From Chachezhania sediminis (GTDB lineage: Bacteria; Pseudomonadota; Alphaproteobacteria; Rhodobacterales; Rhodobacteraceae), in contig NZ_VOPH01000001.1 in the NCBI RefSeq assembly GCF_009765275.1, forward strand, positions 930,001 through 994,000: a stretch of 64,000 nucleotides of DNA, given 5' to 3'. The notes under the pieces are model-generated. The model worked only from the letters and a program-made list of their open reading frames with translations. It did not search any database and was not told the DNA's origin. Both the position numbers and the translations under genes were made by a program. Position 1 is the first letter of the stretch, and every line of letters starts with the position of its first letter. Below are positions 45,505 through 54,395 of the stretch, piece after piece.

Positions 45505-45817
45505 TTTTCGTTTCGGTGTCAGGGAAGAGAGCCACAGCCGGGGACCCGTCCCCCCTTCACTGGCGGCCAAGGGCCGCATCGCTCGCCGGCCGCCCGTCGG
45601 CCCCTCCACACCATGGCCCCGCGCATCGGCGGCGAGGACCGGCCGCCGAAAGGCCAAAGCGGTCCCCGTGATCGCCCACAACCTTCAGAAGCCGGCCCTT
45701 GCCGTCACCTTCCCCCAGCGAAACCGTGTAGGGCCCCGCCCGGACGGCAGGGCATGAAAAAACCCGCCGGCCCAGGGCCGACGGGTTCGAATTGTCCGGG
45801 AAACCGTCAGGGGTCGA
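45505..45817. other. Region between two convergent genes
   Basis: About 310 bases between the cytochrome and trigger factor genes, holding the tig terminator at 45757-45787. No gene is supported. Confidence 0.5.
45757..45787 (-). terminator. Rho-independent terminator of tig
   Basis: A 13-base stem with one mismatch, AACCCGCCGGCCC and GGGCCGACGGGTT with a one-base loop, so the tip opens. The minus strand then reads TTTTTT. It lies 31 bases beyond the tig stop. Confidence 0.88.
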
Positions 45818-47149
45818 TCAGACCTCTTCCAGATCCTCGACCGCCTTCTGCAGGTCGTCCTTCGACACTTCCTTGTCGGTCAGCGTCGCCAGCTCGAAGA
45901 CGTAGTCGACGACCTTGTCTTCGAAGATCGGCGCGCGCAGTTGCTGTTGCATCTGCGGATTCTGCTGAACGAATTCGAAGAACTGGCGTTCCTGGCCCGG
46001 ATAATTGCGGGCCTGCGCCATGACCGCCTGACTCATCTCGGCGTCGGTGACGCTGATCTCGGCCTTCTCGCCCAGATGGGCCAGCAGCAGGCCCAGACGC
46101 ACGCGGCGTTCGGCCAGCTTTTGGTGCTCTTCTGACGGCTCGATCGAATCGTGGTTGTGGTCGTGAACCTCGGGGTGTTCCTCGTGCCACAGCTGGTGCG
46201 CGATCTGGTCGGCCTCGGCCTTGACCAGCGTCGGCGGCAGCTCGAAGCTGACCAGGTCGTCCAGCTTGTCCAGCAGGCCACGCTTCATGATACCGCGGGA
46301 CGCGTTGGAATACTCGCTTTCCAGCTGTTCCGAGATCCGTGCCTTCAGCGCTTCCAGGTCATCGGCGCCGTATTTCTTGGCCAGCTCGTCGTCGATGGCG
46401 GCTTCGGCCGGGGCCTTCACTGCCTGCACGGTGCACGCAAAGACGGCTTCCTTGCCCGCCAGATGCTCGGCACCGTATTCCTCGGGGAAGGACACGGTCA
46501 CGTCACGCTCTTCACCGGCCTTGGCACCGACCAGTTGCTCTTCGAAGCCCGGAATGAACGAACCCGAACCCAGGACCAGCGGATAGCCTTCGCCTGCGCC
46601 GCCGTCGAAGGCTTCGCCGTCGATGCGGCCGACAAAGTCGATCACGACCTGGTCGCCATCGGCAGCTTCGGCGCCTTCTTCCTTGTCGGCGAATTCCTGG
46701 GCGTTCTTGGCCAGGCTTTCCAGCGCCTCGGTCACCGACGCGTCGTCGGCCTTGACCACCAGGCGCTCCAGCGCAATGCCCGACAGGTCCACTTCCGGGA
46801 TTTCCGGCAGCGCTTCATAGGACATCTCGACCTGAAGGTCGTCGCCTTCCTTCCAGTCCTCGTTGGTCATCTTGACCTCGGGCTGAAGGGCCGGACGCTC
46901 GCCCGTGTCCTCGAAATGCTTGGACATGGCGCCGTCGATGGTTTCCTGCATCACTTCGCCCATGACGCGCGGGCCGAACTGCTTTTTCAGCAGGGCCATC
47001 GGGACCTTGCCCTTGCGGAAGCCCTTCATCTCGATGTCGGGCTGGGCTTCGGAGAGTTTCTCGTTGACCTTCTCGTCCAGCTCGGCAGCCGTCACCGTGA
47101 TGGCGTAGCCGCGTTTCAGTCCGTCCTTGAGCGTCTCGGTGACCTGCAT
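45818..47149 (-). CDS. tig: Trigger factor (ribosome-associated chaperone)
   Basis: 443-residue chaperone and peptidyl-prolyl isomerase at the ribosome exit tunnel. The N-terminal ribosome-binding domain has GFRKGKVP near residue 44 (the GFRxGKxP signature). The FKBP domain (about 150-240) contains [20 protein letters not shown] and [23 protein letters not shown]. The helical C-terminal domain follows, with a His-rich stretch [13 protein letters not shown] unusual in most homologues. The ATG at 47149 is preceded by AGGAAG eight bases upstream; the frame is open to 47170. It ends at the terminator 45757-45787. Confidence 0.96.
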   Translation of the reverse strand: MQVTETLKDGLKRGYAITVTAAELDEKVNEKLSEAQPDIEMKGFRKGKVPMALLKKQFGPRVMGEVMQETIDGAMSKHFEDTGERPALQPEVKMTNEDWKEGDDLQVEMSYEALPEIPEVDLSGIALERLVVKADDASVTEALESLAKNAQEFADKEEGAEAADGDQVVIDFVGRIDGEAFDGGAGEGYPLVLGSGSFIPGFEEQLVGAKAGEERDVTVSFPEEYGAEHLAGKEAVFACTVQAVKAPAEAAIDDELAKKYGADDLEALKARISEQLESEYSNASRGIMKRGLLDKLDDLVSFELPPTLVKAEADQIAHQLWHEEHPEVHDHNHDSIEPSEEHQKLAERRVRLGLLLAHLGEKAEISVTDAEMSQAVMAQARNYPGQERQFFEFVQQNPQMQQQLRAPIFEDKVVDYVFELATLTDKEVSKDDLQKAVEDLEEV

Positions 47150-47408
47150 TCCCGTATCTTCCTGGCGCATGTTCGGTGCGGGCCTGCGTGAACAGGGGCC
47201 GCGGATGACAAAAGGGCCCGGACGAAAGTCCGCCGGGCCGCGCGAATTTGCTGCCTTCTAGAGACCTCGCAGCAGAGGTTCAAGGGGAGAAGCGCGCCCG
47301 CATGCCTGTGGTTGCTGGGCACCCGGCACCGGTTTGCCTGCCGGACCGACGACGGACCGCCCCTGCCGGGAACGGCCCGTCCGGTTCAGGCGGGGGCCAG
47401 GGGGCCGC

Positions 47409-48548
47409 TCAGAAGTCCCAGCGCATGCCGACGGTCCAGTTGTCGGCGTCCATATAGGGATTGCCCGGCTCCTGATAGTCGTAGGAGCGATAGCCGGCAT
47501 AGACCTGCATGTTGGCGTCGTCGAAATACTGCGCGACACCGATCCCCCACGAGGTCGAGGTCGAGCCGGAGACGTTGTAATCCTCGCCCCCGAAGTAGTC
47601 GATCACGAAGGCGGTCATGCCCAGCGGCGTGAAATGGGCGTTGTAGCCGGCCGAGACATAGTCATAGCGCCCGTCGCCATGCTGCCGTGCCGAGGCCACG
47701 GCAAAGTTCAGGCCGCTGCCGAACTCGATCGCGATCGACGACATTGTGCGCCTGCGGTCGGGCTGGCCCGGGGTCTGCTTGACTTCGTAGCCCACGCCGC
47801 CATCGACCTTGGTGGTGCCGAACTCCTGCTTGTAGTGGATCTGGGCGTCCGTGTATTTGTCGTCGGATCCTTCGGTCAGGATGTCCTTGCCGGTGGCGAC
47901 GCGGAACTGGAAGCCGCCAAAGAAGGGCGTGTCATAGCGGATCCGGCCGCGGCGGCTGGGATCCAGGCCGTTGAAGCTGTTGCCGACGGTGGCCTGTCCC
48001 AGCAGGCCGTTGGCCTGCCTCAGGAAATAGCCGCCGTCCTCGTCCTGAAGTTCGTTCAGGATCGCCATCTGCACGCCTTCGAAATTGTACTGCGTGACCC
48101 CGTCGGCCGCCATCGATCCCTGACCCGCAAAGAAGGTCCCCCAGGGTCCTTCCAGGCTCAGATCGGCCCAGCGGATGCTTTCGCGGGTCCAGTTATAGGC
48201 CTTGGGATCGTTGGTCTGGTTGTAGGCACTGGTGGACGCGAAGCCCAGCGCGGTTTCCAGCCGGATTCCGAAGGTCAGCCCGTCCGACAGAGGCTGGGCC
48301 AGGCGCATGCCGATACGGCTGGGCGCGGTATCGTTGTCGGCCAGCACGCTGCGTGTCTCCTGCCCGTCCGAGAACTGGACCCAGGCCGGGTTGAGGAAGC
48401 CGTAGAAATCGACGGTGCCACCGGAACTGTTGGTGTACCGGTGCTTCGGCGCCGCTGCCGCAGGGGCGGCAACGCCGATCAGGGCCACCGCCAGCGCAGC
48501 CTGCGAAACGTAAAGGGGAAAGGCACGGGAAAAGAGGGAACTGGTCAT
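47409..48548 (-). CDS. Outer-membrane porin
   Basis: A 379-residue precursor with a Sec signal peptide ending near APAAAAP and a mature beta-barrel rich in Gly, Asp, Asn and aromatic residues. It ends MRWDF, with the terminal Phe that targets BAM. Strand patterns such as VDFYGFLNPAWVQFSDGQETR, SRIGMRLAQPLSDGLTFGIRLETALGF and WTVGMRWDF are typical of Rhodobacterales porins. It is monocistronic and divergent from the ectoine-hydrolase-like gene. Substrate specificity cannot be read. Confidence 0.85.
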   Translation of the reverse strand: MTSSLFSRAFPLYVSQAALAVALIGVAAPAAAAPKHRYTNSSGGTVDFYGFLNPAWVQFSDGQETRSVLADNDTAPSRIGMRLAQPLSDGLTFGIRLETALGFASTSAYNQTNDPKAYNWTRESIRWADLSLEGPWGTFFAGQGSMAADGVTQYNFEGVQMAILNELQDEDGGYFLRQANGLLGQATVGNSFNGLDPSRRGRIRYDTPFFGGFQFRVATGKDILTEGSDDKYTDAQIHYKQEFGTTKVDGGVGYEVKQTPGQPDRRRTMSSIAIEFGSGLNFAVASARQHGDGRYDYVSAGYNAHFTPLGMTAFVIDYFGGEDYNVSGSTSTSWGIGVAQYFDDANMQVYAGYRSYDYQEPGNPYMDADNWTVGMRWDF

Positions 48549-48969
48549 GTGTCACCTTGGTCAAGCGTTGGGAAACTTGGGGTCGGGTATCCCCAGTCGA
48601 TGTAGGTTTCGTGATCCCGACAAGGTTCCGGGCACCCGCAGGGCCCAAGAATCCGCCCGCAGTGTCGCGACGGTAACGTTTCGGAACGCCCCGGCGCCCC
48701 CGCCGCCCGATGTTGCCGGTCGGTTCGGCATTTTGCCGGTCTTGCGGAAACAGGCGCCCGGTGACGGCGCGAATCTGCCCATTGCCCGGCTTCGGGGGAA
48801 CGGTCCGGCGCCACCCGGCCCCGGTGCAGGCCGCCGGCGGGACCGTCCGATCCGGGCCCGAAGCCGCGATTCGGGTCGTGCGCGGACGGTCTGCGGCCCC
48901 AGGACCATTGCAATATGCGCCGCCGCGGGCTTGGCTGGGGCCGACATCTGAACCACCGACCGGGGATCC
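48549..48969. other. Divergent upstream region of porin and M24-hydrolase genes
   Basis: 421 bases between divergent genes with no supported gene. It should contain both promoters; I could not name convincing boxes. Confidence 0.45.
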
Positions 48970-50169
48970 ATGGAACACGCTGCCGACCTGCCGACCGCCC
49001 TGCCCTTCGACATGACCGAATACGACCGCCGGCTGCGCGCCGTCGATGCAAGGATGGAGGCGGCGGGGCTGGACGCACTGATCGTCGCCGACCCTTCCAA
49101 CATGGCCTGGCTGACAGGCTATGACGGCTGGTCCTTCTATGTGCCGCAGGCGGTGATCTATCGGCCCGGATCGGCGCCCTGGTGGTGGGGCCGCTACATG
49201 GATTCTTTCGGCGCGCTGCGGACGGTCTGGCTGCCTGCCGATCATATCCTGCATTACACCGACGATTACGTGCAGGCCGGCGCTCGCCACGCGATGCAGG
49301 ACCTGTCCGCGCAACTGGCAGGCCTTGGCATGGGCACCCTGCGGATCGGGGTGGAGCTGGACAACTACTACTACTCCGCCCGGGCCCATGCCGAACTGGT
49401 GCAGGGCCTGCCCGATGCGACGCTGGTCGATGCGACCGGTGTCGTGAACTGGTGCCGGACGGTGAAGTCCGAGGCGGAACTGACCTTCATGCGCCGCGCC
49501 GCACGGATTTCGGAAACGCTGGTCGATGGCGTGCTGGACCGGATCCGCCCGGGCCTGCCCAAGAATGAAATGGTTGCCGGGGTCCTGTCGGACATGGCGA
49601 CCGGCGCCGACGGGCACTGGGGCGATTACCCGGCCATCGTGCCGCTGCTGCCGTCGGGCGCCGATGCCTCGGCCGCGCATCTGACCTGGGACGGGCGACC
49701 CTTCGCTGCGGGCGAGGCCACGTTCTTCGAACTGTCGGGCTGCTATCGCCGCTATCACGCGCCGTTCTGCCGGACAGTCTACCTGGGCGAACCGCCCGAC
49801 CGCATGCGCAAGGTGGAAACCGCGCTGGTCGACGGGCTGGAAGCAGGGCTGGACGCCGCGCGGGCCGGCGCCGTGGCGGGCGACGTGGCGCGGGCGCTGC
49901 ATAGCACGCTGGCCAAGCACGGCATCACCCGGACCGGACGCTGCGGCTATCCGATCGGGATTTCTTACCCGCCGGACTGGGGCGAGCGGACAATTTCCTT
50001 CCGCGAAAGCGACGAGACGGTACTGGAACCCGGCATGACCTTCCATTTCATGCCCGGCCTCTGGATGGAGGACTGGGGGCTGGAAATCACCGAGACGATC
50101 CTTATCCGCGAAGGCGGCCCCGCGGAAAGCCTGTGCAACCGCCCGCGGGAACTCTTTGCGGTGGTCTGA
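48970..50169 (+). CDS. doeA: M24-fold hydrolase, ectoine hydrolase (DoeA)-like
   Basis: A 399-residue protein of the creatinase/M24 fold, the same length as known ectoine hydrolases. DPSNMAWLTGYDGWSFYVPQ, GVELDNYYYSARAH, HWGDYPAIVPLLPSGADASAAHLTWDGRPF and GYPIGISYPPDWGERT agree with ectoine hydrolase (DoeA) as I remember it. Residues that are metal ligands in M24 aminopeptidases are replaced here: FFELSGCYRRYHAPFCRT has E254 and A264/P265 instead of the two Asp, and GYPIG has no His. This fits a metal-independent creatinase-like hydrolase. DoeB, AsnC-type regulators and ectoine transport genes are not adjacent, so the substrate should be treated as likely rather than certain. Confidence 0.78.
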   Translation: MEHAADLPTALPFDMTEYDRRLRAVDARMEAAGLDALIVADPSNMAWLTGYDGWSFYVPQAVIYRPGSAPWWWGRYMDSFGALRTVWLPADHILHYTDDYVQAGARHAMQDLSAQLAGLGMGTLRIGVELDNYYYSARAHAELVQGLPDATLVDATGVVNWCRTVKSEAELTFMRRAARISETLVDGVLDRIRPGLPKNEMVAGVLSDMATGADGHWGDYPAIVPLLPSGADASAAHLTWDGRPFAAGEATFFELSGCYRRYHAPFCRTVYLGEPPDRMRKVETALVDGLEAGLDAARAGAVAGDVARALHSTLAKHGITRTGRCGYPIGISYPPDWGERTISFRESDETVLEPGMTFHFMPGLWMEDWGLEITETILIREGGPAESLCNRPRELFAVV

Positions 50170-50343
50170 AGACGCGGGCGGCGCCATCGCGCCCTCACCG
50201 GCCCCACCCGCCCATCCCGGCGCGGAACGCGCAGGGCGTGTGGCTGAAGGGCGATGGCAGGTATCCCATGGCGCGCCAATTCGGCGCTAGGGATCTGGAC
50301 AGGATCCGGCTAGGCTTTGGCATTCCCAACAGAGGTCGCCAGG

Positions 50344-50769
50344 ATGAAACCCCGCATCAGCATGATCACACTGGGCGTCAGCAACCTGGACCGCGCCCGC
50401 CGTTTCTATCGCGACGGGCTGGGCCTGCCGGAATTCCCGACGCCCGGCGACGTGGCCTTCTTCGACCTCGACGGCACATGGCTGGGCCTTTACGGCCGGG
50501 CCGAACTGGCGCAGGACGCGGATGCCGACGACGACGGCCAGGGTTTTCCCGGTGTCACGCTGGCCCACAACCTGACATCGCGCGCCGAGGTCGACGCGCT
50601 TTATGCCGAAGCTCTGGCTGCCGGCGCCACCGCCGCGAAACGTCCCGCACCAACCTCCTGGGGCGGCTATTCCGGGTATTTCCAGGACCCCGACGGGCAT
50701 TTCTGGGAAGTGGCCCACAACCCGCATTTCTGGATCGGCCCCAAGGATCCGGACCCGGCCCGGGCCTGA
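50344..50769 (+). CDS. VOC (glyoxalase/bleomycin resistance) family protein
   Basis: A 141-residue protein with two beta-alpha-beta-beta-beta halves: ISMITLGVSNLDRARRFYRDGLGLPEF in the first and GGYSGYFQDPDGHFWEVAHNP in the second. The metal-site residues expected for glyoxalase-type enzymes (His/Glu in DPDGHFWEV) are present in the second half, less clear in the first. The enzyme activity is not identifiable. It follows the DoeA-like gene by 174 bases and precedes lemA. Confidence 0.85.
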   Translation: MKPRISMITLGVSNLDRARRFYRDGLGLPEFPTPGDVAFFDLDGTWLGLYGRAELAQDADADDDGQGFPGVTLAHNLTSRAEVDALYAEALAAGATAAKRPAPTSWGGYSGYFQDPDGHFWEVAHNPHFWIGPKDPDPARA

Positions 50770-50884
50770 CCGACACCTGACCCGCATCAGCCGCGTTGCC
50801 GACCGCAGGCTGCGCACGTATCCTTGCGCGCACAGGACGGCGCCGTTGGACCGGCCCGCCGGACATGTTTGGGGGGACCACCGC

Positions 50885-51448
50885 ATGGTGATCTGGATCG
50901 GACTGGGCATCGCGGTCCTGGCCGGGATCTATGCCATCTGGCTTTACAACCGGCTGGTGGCCTACCGGCAACGCACGCGCGAGGCGTGGTCCGACATCCT
51001 GGTCCAGATGCAGCGCCGATATGACCTGATCCCGAACCTGGTCGAGACGGTCAAGGGTTATGCCGCGCACGAGAAGACGACGCTGGACGAGGTGGTCGCC
51101 GCAAGGAACGCGGCCGTGGCCCAGACCGGCACACCCGACGAACAGGCCACGGCCGAGGCGACCCTGAACGGCGCGCTGGCCCATGTCTTCGCCCTGTCCG
51201 AAAACTATCCCGATCTGAAGGCCAGCGCCAATTTCCAGGACCTGCAGCACGAACTGTCGGATTCCGAAAACCGCATCCAGTCGGCCCGGCGCCATTACAA
51301 CGGGTCGGTGAAGGCGCTGAACACTGCCATCGAAAGCTTCCCCGGGAACATCGTGGCGGGCCTCTTCCACTTCACGCCAGAGCCGTTCTTCGAACTGGAA
51401 GCCGGCACCGCGGCAGAGGTCGAACGCCCAGTCGGCGTATCCTTCTGA
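50885..51448 (+). CDS. lemA: LemA family protein
   Basis: A 187-residue protein with an N-terminal membrane anchor (VIWIGLGIAVLAGIYAIWLYNRLV) followed by the LemA helical domain: WSDILVQMQRRYDLIPNLVETVKGYAAHEKTTLDEVVAARN, then ENYPDLKASANFQDLQHELSDSENRIQSARRHYNGSVKALNTAIESFPGN. LemA proteins usually work with a TPM- or DUF2207-type partner at the membrane. The next gene starts one base after this stop. Confidence 0.95.
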   Translation: MVIWIGLGIAVLAGIYAIWLYNRLVAYRQRTREAWSDILVQMQRRYDLIPNLVETVKGYAAHEKTTLDEVVAARNAAVAQTGTPDEQATAEATLNGALAHVFALSENYPDLKASANFQDLQHELSDSENRIQSARRHYNGSVKALNTAIESFPGNIVAGLFHFTPEPFFELEAGTAAEVERPVGVSF

Positions 51449-51449
51449 G

Positions 51450-51716
51450 ATGACCGGCAACGGCCAGCGGCTGATCCGGATCCTGGGCGGCCCTGTCGTG
51501 GCCATGCTCGCCATCGGCGGCCTGACAGGGCAGGCCCGGACGACCTCGACCTATGACGGCGCCACGCCCACCGGCCGCGAACCCGTCTCGGCCAACCCGC
51601 TGACCGGCACGATAGGCAGCGCGATCGAGGCGCAGGCCCGCGCGGTGTCTGCGCGGTCCGGCTCCGGCTCTGGCGGGGGCGGATCCTCGGGCAGCGGCGG
51701 GTCGGGCGGCTGGTAG
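51450..51716 (+). CDS. Small protein with TPM/DUF2207-like Gly/Ser tail, next to lemA
   Basis: An 88-residue protein that starts one base after the lemA stop. A hydrophobic stretch (LIRILGGPVVAMLAIGGL) is near the N-terminus and may be a signal or anchor. The C-terminus is SGSGSGGGGSSGSGGSGGW, the kind of Gly/Ser tail ending in Trp that closes many LemA-partner proteins. The enzymatic or membrane domain of a normal partner is missing. No ribosome site is evident at the start, which lies in the coding end of lemA. It may be a shrunken partner or a remnant; expression is unproven. Confidence 0.55.
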   Translation: MTGNGQRLIRILGGPVVAMLAIGGLTGQARTTSTYDGATPTGREPVSANPLTGTIGSAIEAQARAVSARSGSGSGGGGSSGSGGSGGW

Positions 51717-51726
51717 GCGATCGACC

Positions 51727-52452
51727 CTAACCCAGGTCCATGACAAAGGTGTGGATCGTGAACAGCACCGCCTTCGTCTTTGGCAGGCGCAACAGGTTCT
51801 GGCGTTCCGACCGCAGATAGCGCCCGTCGCGCTTGGCACCAGACACGCGCTTGCGACTTTCCAGTTCCGGCTGGAACAAGTCCGGGTTCGTGTACCGAAG
51901 CACGTTGAACCGCCACAGCGGCCGGCCCACCTGGATCCCATCGAACAGGCGCTGCACCCGGCGGGCGATGTTCTCGTCGTAATCCGGCACGGGCACGTGG
52001 ATGCGCAGCAGCGGCTTCATGAATTTCTCGGCCAGGGTCCAGTTCGCGGGAAAGCACAGGACGGCGCCCGTCAGCACATGTTCGTCGTCACCGTCGGACT
52101 TCTGAAGGATGTTGAAATCCTCCTGCACAAGACGCCCGACCGTGCCCAACGGATCGGACCGGTCGATCGGGACGGTCACCCCATCGGGCCGCGTCACCTG
52201 GTCCCCTGCCCCCGGATAGACATGGGCCAGCACCATCTGCAGCAATTCGTCGGCCGCGGGCCGCGCAGCTTCGTTCAGCCGCAGCACGTCGTCCCGCCGG
52301 TCCGCCAGCAACCGGTCGCGCAGCGCCATCTGCCCGGCATAGGCATCGTCGCGCAGCAACCAGTCTTCCATCGCCATGGGCTGGATGCCCGGCAGTGGCC
52401 TTTTCGCGTCGATATCGTACGGTATCGCGCTTTGCAAAATCGGTTCCATCAT
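51727..52452 (-). CDS. DUF3445 (heme-dependent oxidative N-demethylase alpha-like) protein
   Basis: A 241-residue protein of the DUF3445/HODM alpha-subunit type, a family that includes heme-dependent oxidative N-demethylases of secondary amines such as dimethylamine. Typical pieces are IPYDIDAKRPLPGIQPMAMEDWLLRDDAYAGQM, VLTGAVLCFPANWTLAEKFMKPLLRIHVPVPDYDENIARRV and RLPKTKAVLFTIHTFVMDL. No sequence evidence of the reductase partner subunit is seen nearby. The ATG pair at 52452/52449 is chosen; upstream in-frame ATGs at 52506 and 52533 are possible. It is divergent from dddP and converges on the small gene at 51450. Confidence 0.8.
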   Translation of the reverse strand: MMEPILQSAIPYDIDAKRPLPGIQPMAMEDWLLRDDAYAGQMALRDRLLADRRDDVLRLNEAARPAADELLQMVLAHVYPGAGDQVTRPDGVTVPIDRSDPLGTVGRLVQEDFNILQKSDGDDEHVLTGAVLCFPANWTLAEKFMKPLLRIHVPVPDYDENIARRVQRLFDGIQVGRPLWRFNVLRYTNPDLFQPELESRKRVSGAKRDGRYLRSERQNLLRLPKTKAVLFTIHTFVMDLG

Positions 52453-52629
52453 CTGTGTCCCGGCCCCCTTGGCATCGCGTGCCTTCGCCTTGCGTTCTTC
52501 GCCCATCGCCGCGCCGCGGTAAAGCACCGGCAAGGCGCGGAAAACGACGCGGTGCCTGTCGTAAAAAGGAAGGACCGGCGCCCCGGGCTGACCGACGCTC
52601 GGACCGACACACTCCCGGAGTTTTCAGGC

Positions 52630-53973
52630 ATGAACCTGCACTATCGCGACACGCGCAAGATCGACCCGACCCGCGGCGACATGCTGGGCGACGGCACGCC
52701 GAACGATGCCAACCGGGTGGAAATCGGGCCGACACCGCTGGCCTTCGCCGAATGGGCCGAGGCCGGGCTGCAACTGCCGAACCTGCCGACGATGCGCGAA
52801 TACCGCTGGCAGCGGCTGACCCAGGCTGTGGTGGCCCGCAATTATGCCGGGATCCTGCTGACCGACCCGCTGAACATCCGCTACGCCACGGATTCGACGA
52901 ACATGCAGATCTGGAACATGCACAATCCGTTCCGGGCCGTGCTGCTCTGCGCCGATGGCTACATGGTCCTGTGGGACTACAAGAACGGCATGTTCCTGTC
53001 GGCCTTCAACCCGCTGGTCAGGGAAGTCCGGACCGGTGCCGACCTTTTCTATTTCGACCGCGGCGACAAGGTGGGCGAGGCGGCCGAGGTGATGGCGAAG
53101 GACATCCGCGCCCTGCTGGCCGAACACGCGCCGGGTAACACGCGCCTTGCTGCCGACAAGCCGATGCTGCACCTCTCCCGCGCGCTGGAGACACAGGGGC
53201 TGGAGCTGTTCGATGGCGAGGAAGTCTCGGAAAAGGCGCGCTCCATCAAGGGCCCGGACGAGATCCTGGCGATGCGCTGCGCCATGATGGCCTGCGAGCG
53301 CGCCGTAGGCGAGATGGAGCGTTTCGCCCGCGAGAAGATCCCCCTGGGCAACGTGACCGAGGCCGATGTCTGGGCAGTTATGTCCGCGGAAAACATCCGC
53401 CGCGGCGGCGAATGGATCGAAACGCGGCTGTTGTCTTCCGGCCCCCGGACCAATCCCTGGTTCCAGGAATGCGGCCCCCGAGTCATTTCGCAGAACGAGA
53501 TCCTGGCCTTCGACACCGACCTGGTGGGCAGCTACGGCATCTGTTCGGACATCTCGCGCACCTGGTGGATCGGCGACACGGCCCCGCCTGCGGACATGGT
53601 CGATGCCATGCGGCACGCGCACGAACACATCATGACCAACATGCAGCTTCTGCGCCCCGGCGTGTCCTTCCACGACCTGACCCACAAGGGCCACGTGCTG
53701 GAGGACCGCTACCAGGCGCAGAAATACGGCTGCAAGATGCACGGCGTGGGCCTTTGCGACGAATGGCCCCTGATCCTCTACCCCGACACCGAGATCGAGG
53801 GCGCCTTCGACTACGAGATCGAGCCCGGCATGGTCTTCTGCGTCGAGGCGCTGGTGGGCGAGGTCGGCGGCGATTTCATGATCAAGCTGGAAGACCAGGT
53901 CCTGATCACCGAAACCGGGCACGAGAACCTGACCGTCTACCCCTTCGATCCCCGCCTGATGGGCGCCGCCTGA
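52630..53973 (+). CDS. dddP: DMSP lyase DddP
   Basis: Cleaves dimethylsulfoniopropionate to dimethyl sulfide and acrylate; an iron-dependent M24-family enzyme. The 447-residue protein starts MNLHYRDTRKIDPTRG. By direct counting it has Asp295 and Asp297 (FDTDLVG), Asp307 (CSDISRTWW), His371 (MHGVGLCDEWP), Glu406 (CVEALVGEVGG) and Glu421 (KLEDQV). These are the six metal ligands at the numbers known for the Ruegeria enzyme. WNMHNPFRAVLLCADGYMVLWDYKNG and RTNPWFQECGPR are further family signatures. Its neighbours are the DUF3445 gene and the ectoine-hydrolase-like gene; no transporter or acrylate-utilisation gene is adjacent. Confidence 0.96.
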   Translation: MNLHYRDTRKIDPTRGDMLGDGTPNDANRVEIGPTPLAFAEWAEAGLQLPNLPTMREYRWQRLTQAVVARNYAGILLTDPLNIRYATDSTNMQIWNMHNPFRAVLLCADGYMVLWDYKNGMFLSAFNPLVREVRTGADLFYFDRGDKVGEAAEVMAKDIRALLAEHAPGNTRLAADKPMLHLSRALETQGLELFDGEEVSEKARSIKGPDEILAMRCAMMACERAVGEMERFAREKIPLGNVTEADVWAVMSAENIRRGGEWIETRLLSSGPRTNPWFQECGPRVISQNEILAFDTDLVGSYGICSDISRTWWIGDTAPPADMVDAMRHAHEHIMTNMQLLRPGVSFHDLTHKGHVLEDRYQAQKYGCKMHGVGLCDEWPLILYPDTEIEGAFDYEIEPGMVFCVEALVGEVGGDFMIKLEDQVLITETGHENLTVYPFDPRLMGAA

Positions 53974-54395
53974 CCCCTGCGGGTTTGGTGCGTGGCAGGC
54001 ACGCACCCTGCGCCTCCTCCCGCCCCCCGACACATTACCACTTCCGCACCCGCCCCCTCGCCCTTCGCCCGCGGACCCGCCCTCACCTCCAAACTTCTTC
54101 GATCTCCAAATACCCTTGGGGGGAGTCCGGGCCACAGGCCCGGGCGGGGGGCAAAGCCCCCCAGCCACCCCGACGCCCGACTGCACCCGGGAACTCCCCG
54201 CACTCCCCTCCGTAGGGTGCGTGCTCCGCACGCTCCATCCACCGCCCATGCACCGACCTGCCCCGCCCAAGGCAACCACCCTCCCCCGCAACGTCCGACC
54301 AGGCAGCGCCCCTGCCGCCTCTGGGCTCCTGCCCCTCGACCCGCTACGATTGAAGCGCGGGGGCCACAGGCCCCGGAACAGACGGAGACCCAGAC
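53974..54395. other. GC-rich region downstream of dddP
   Basis: 422 bases without a gene. A repeat element with two tandem hairpins lies at 54094-54162; the rest is C-rich sequence of no visible coding quality. Confidence 0.5.
54094..54162 (+). repeat. Repeat element with two GC hairpins, related to the one inside nnrDE
   Basis: Starts CTTCTTCGATCTCCAAATAC, matching the start of the element at 29507 at most positions, then has hairpins CCGGGCC-ACA-GGCCCGG (54127-54143) and GGGGGGC-AAA-GCCCCCC (54146-54162). It may act as the dddP terminator. Confidence 0.65.
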
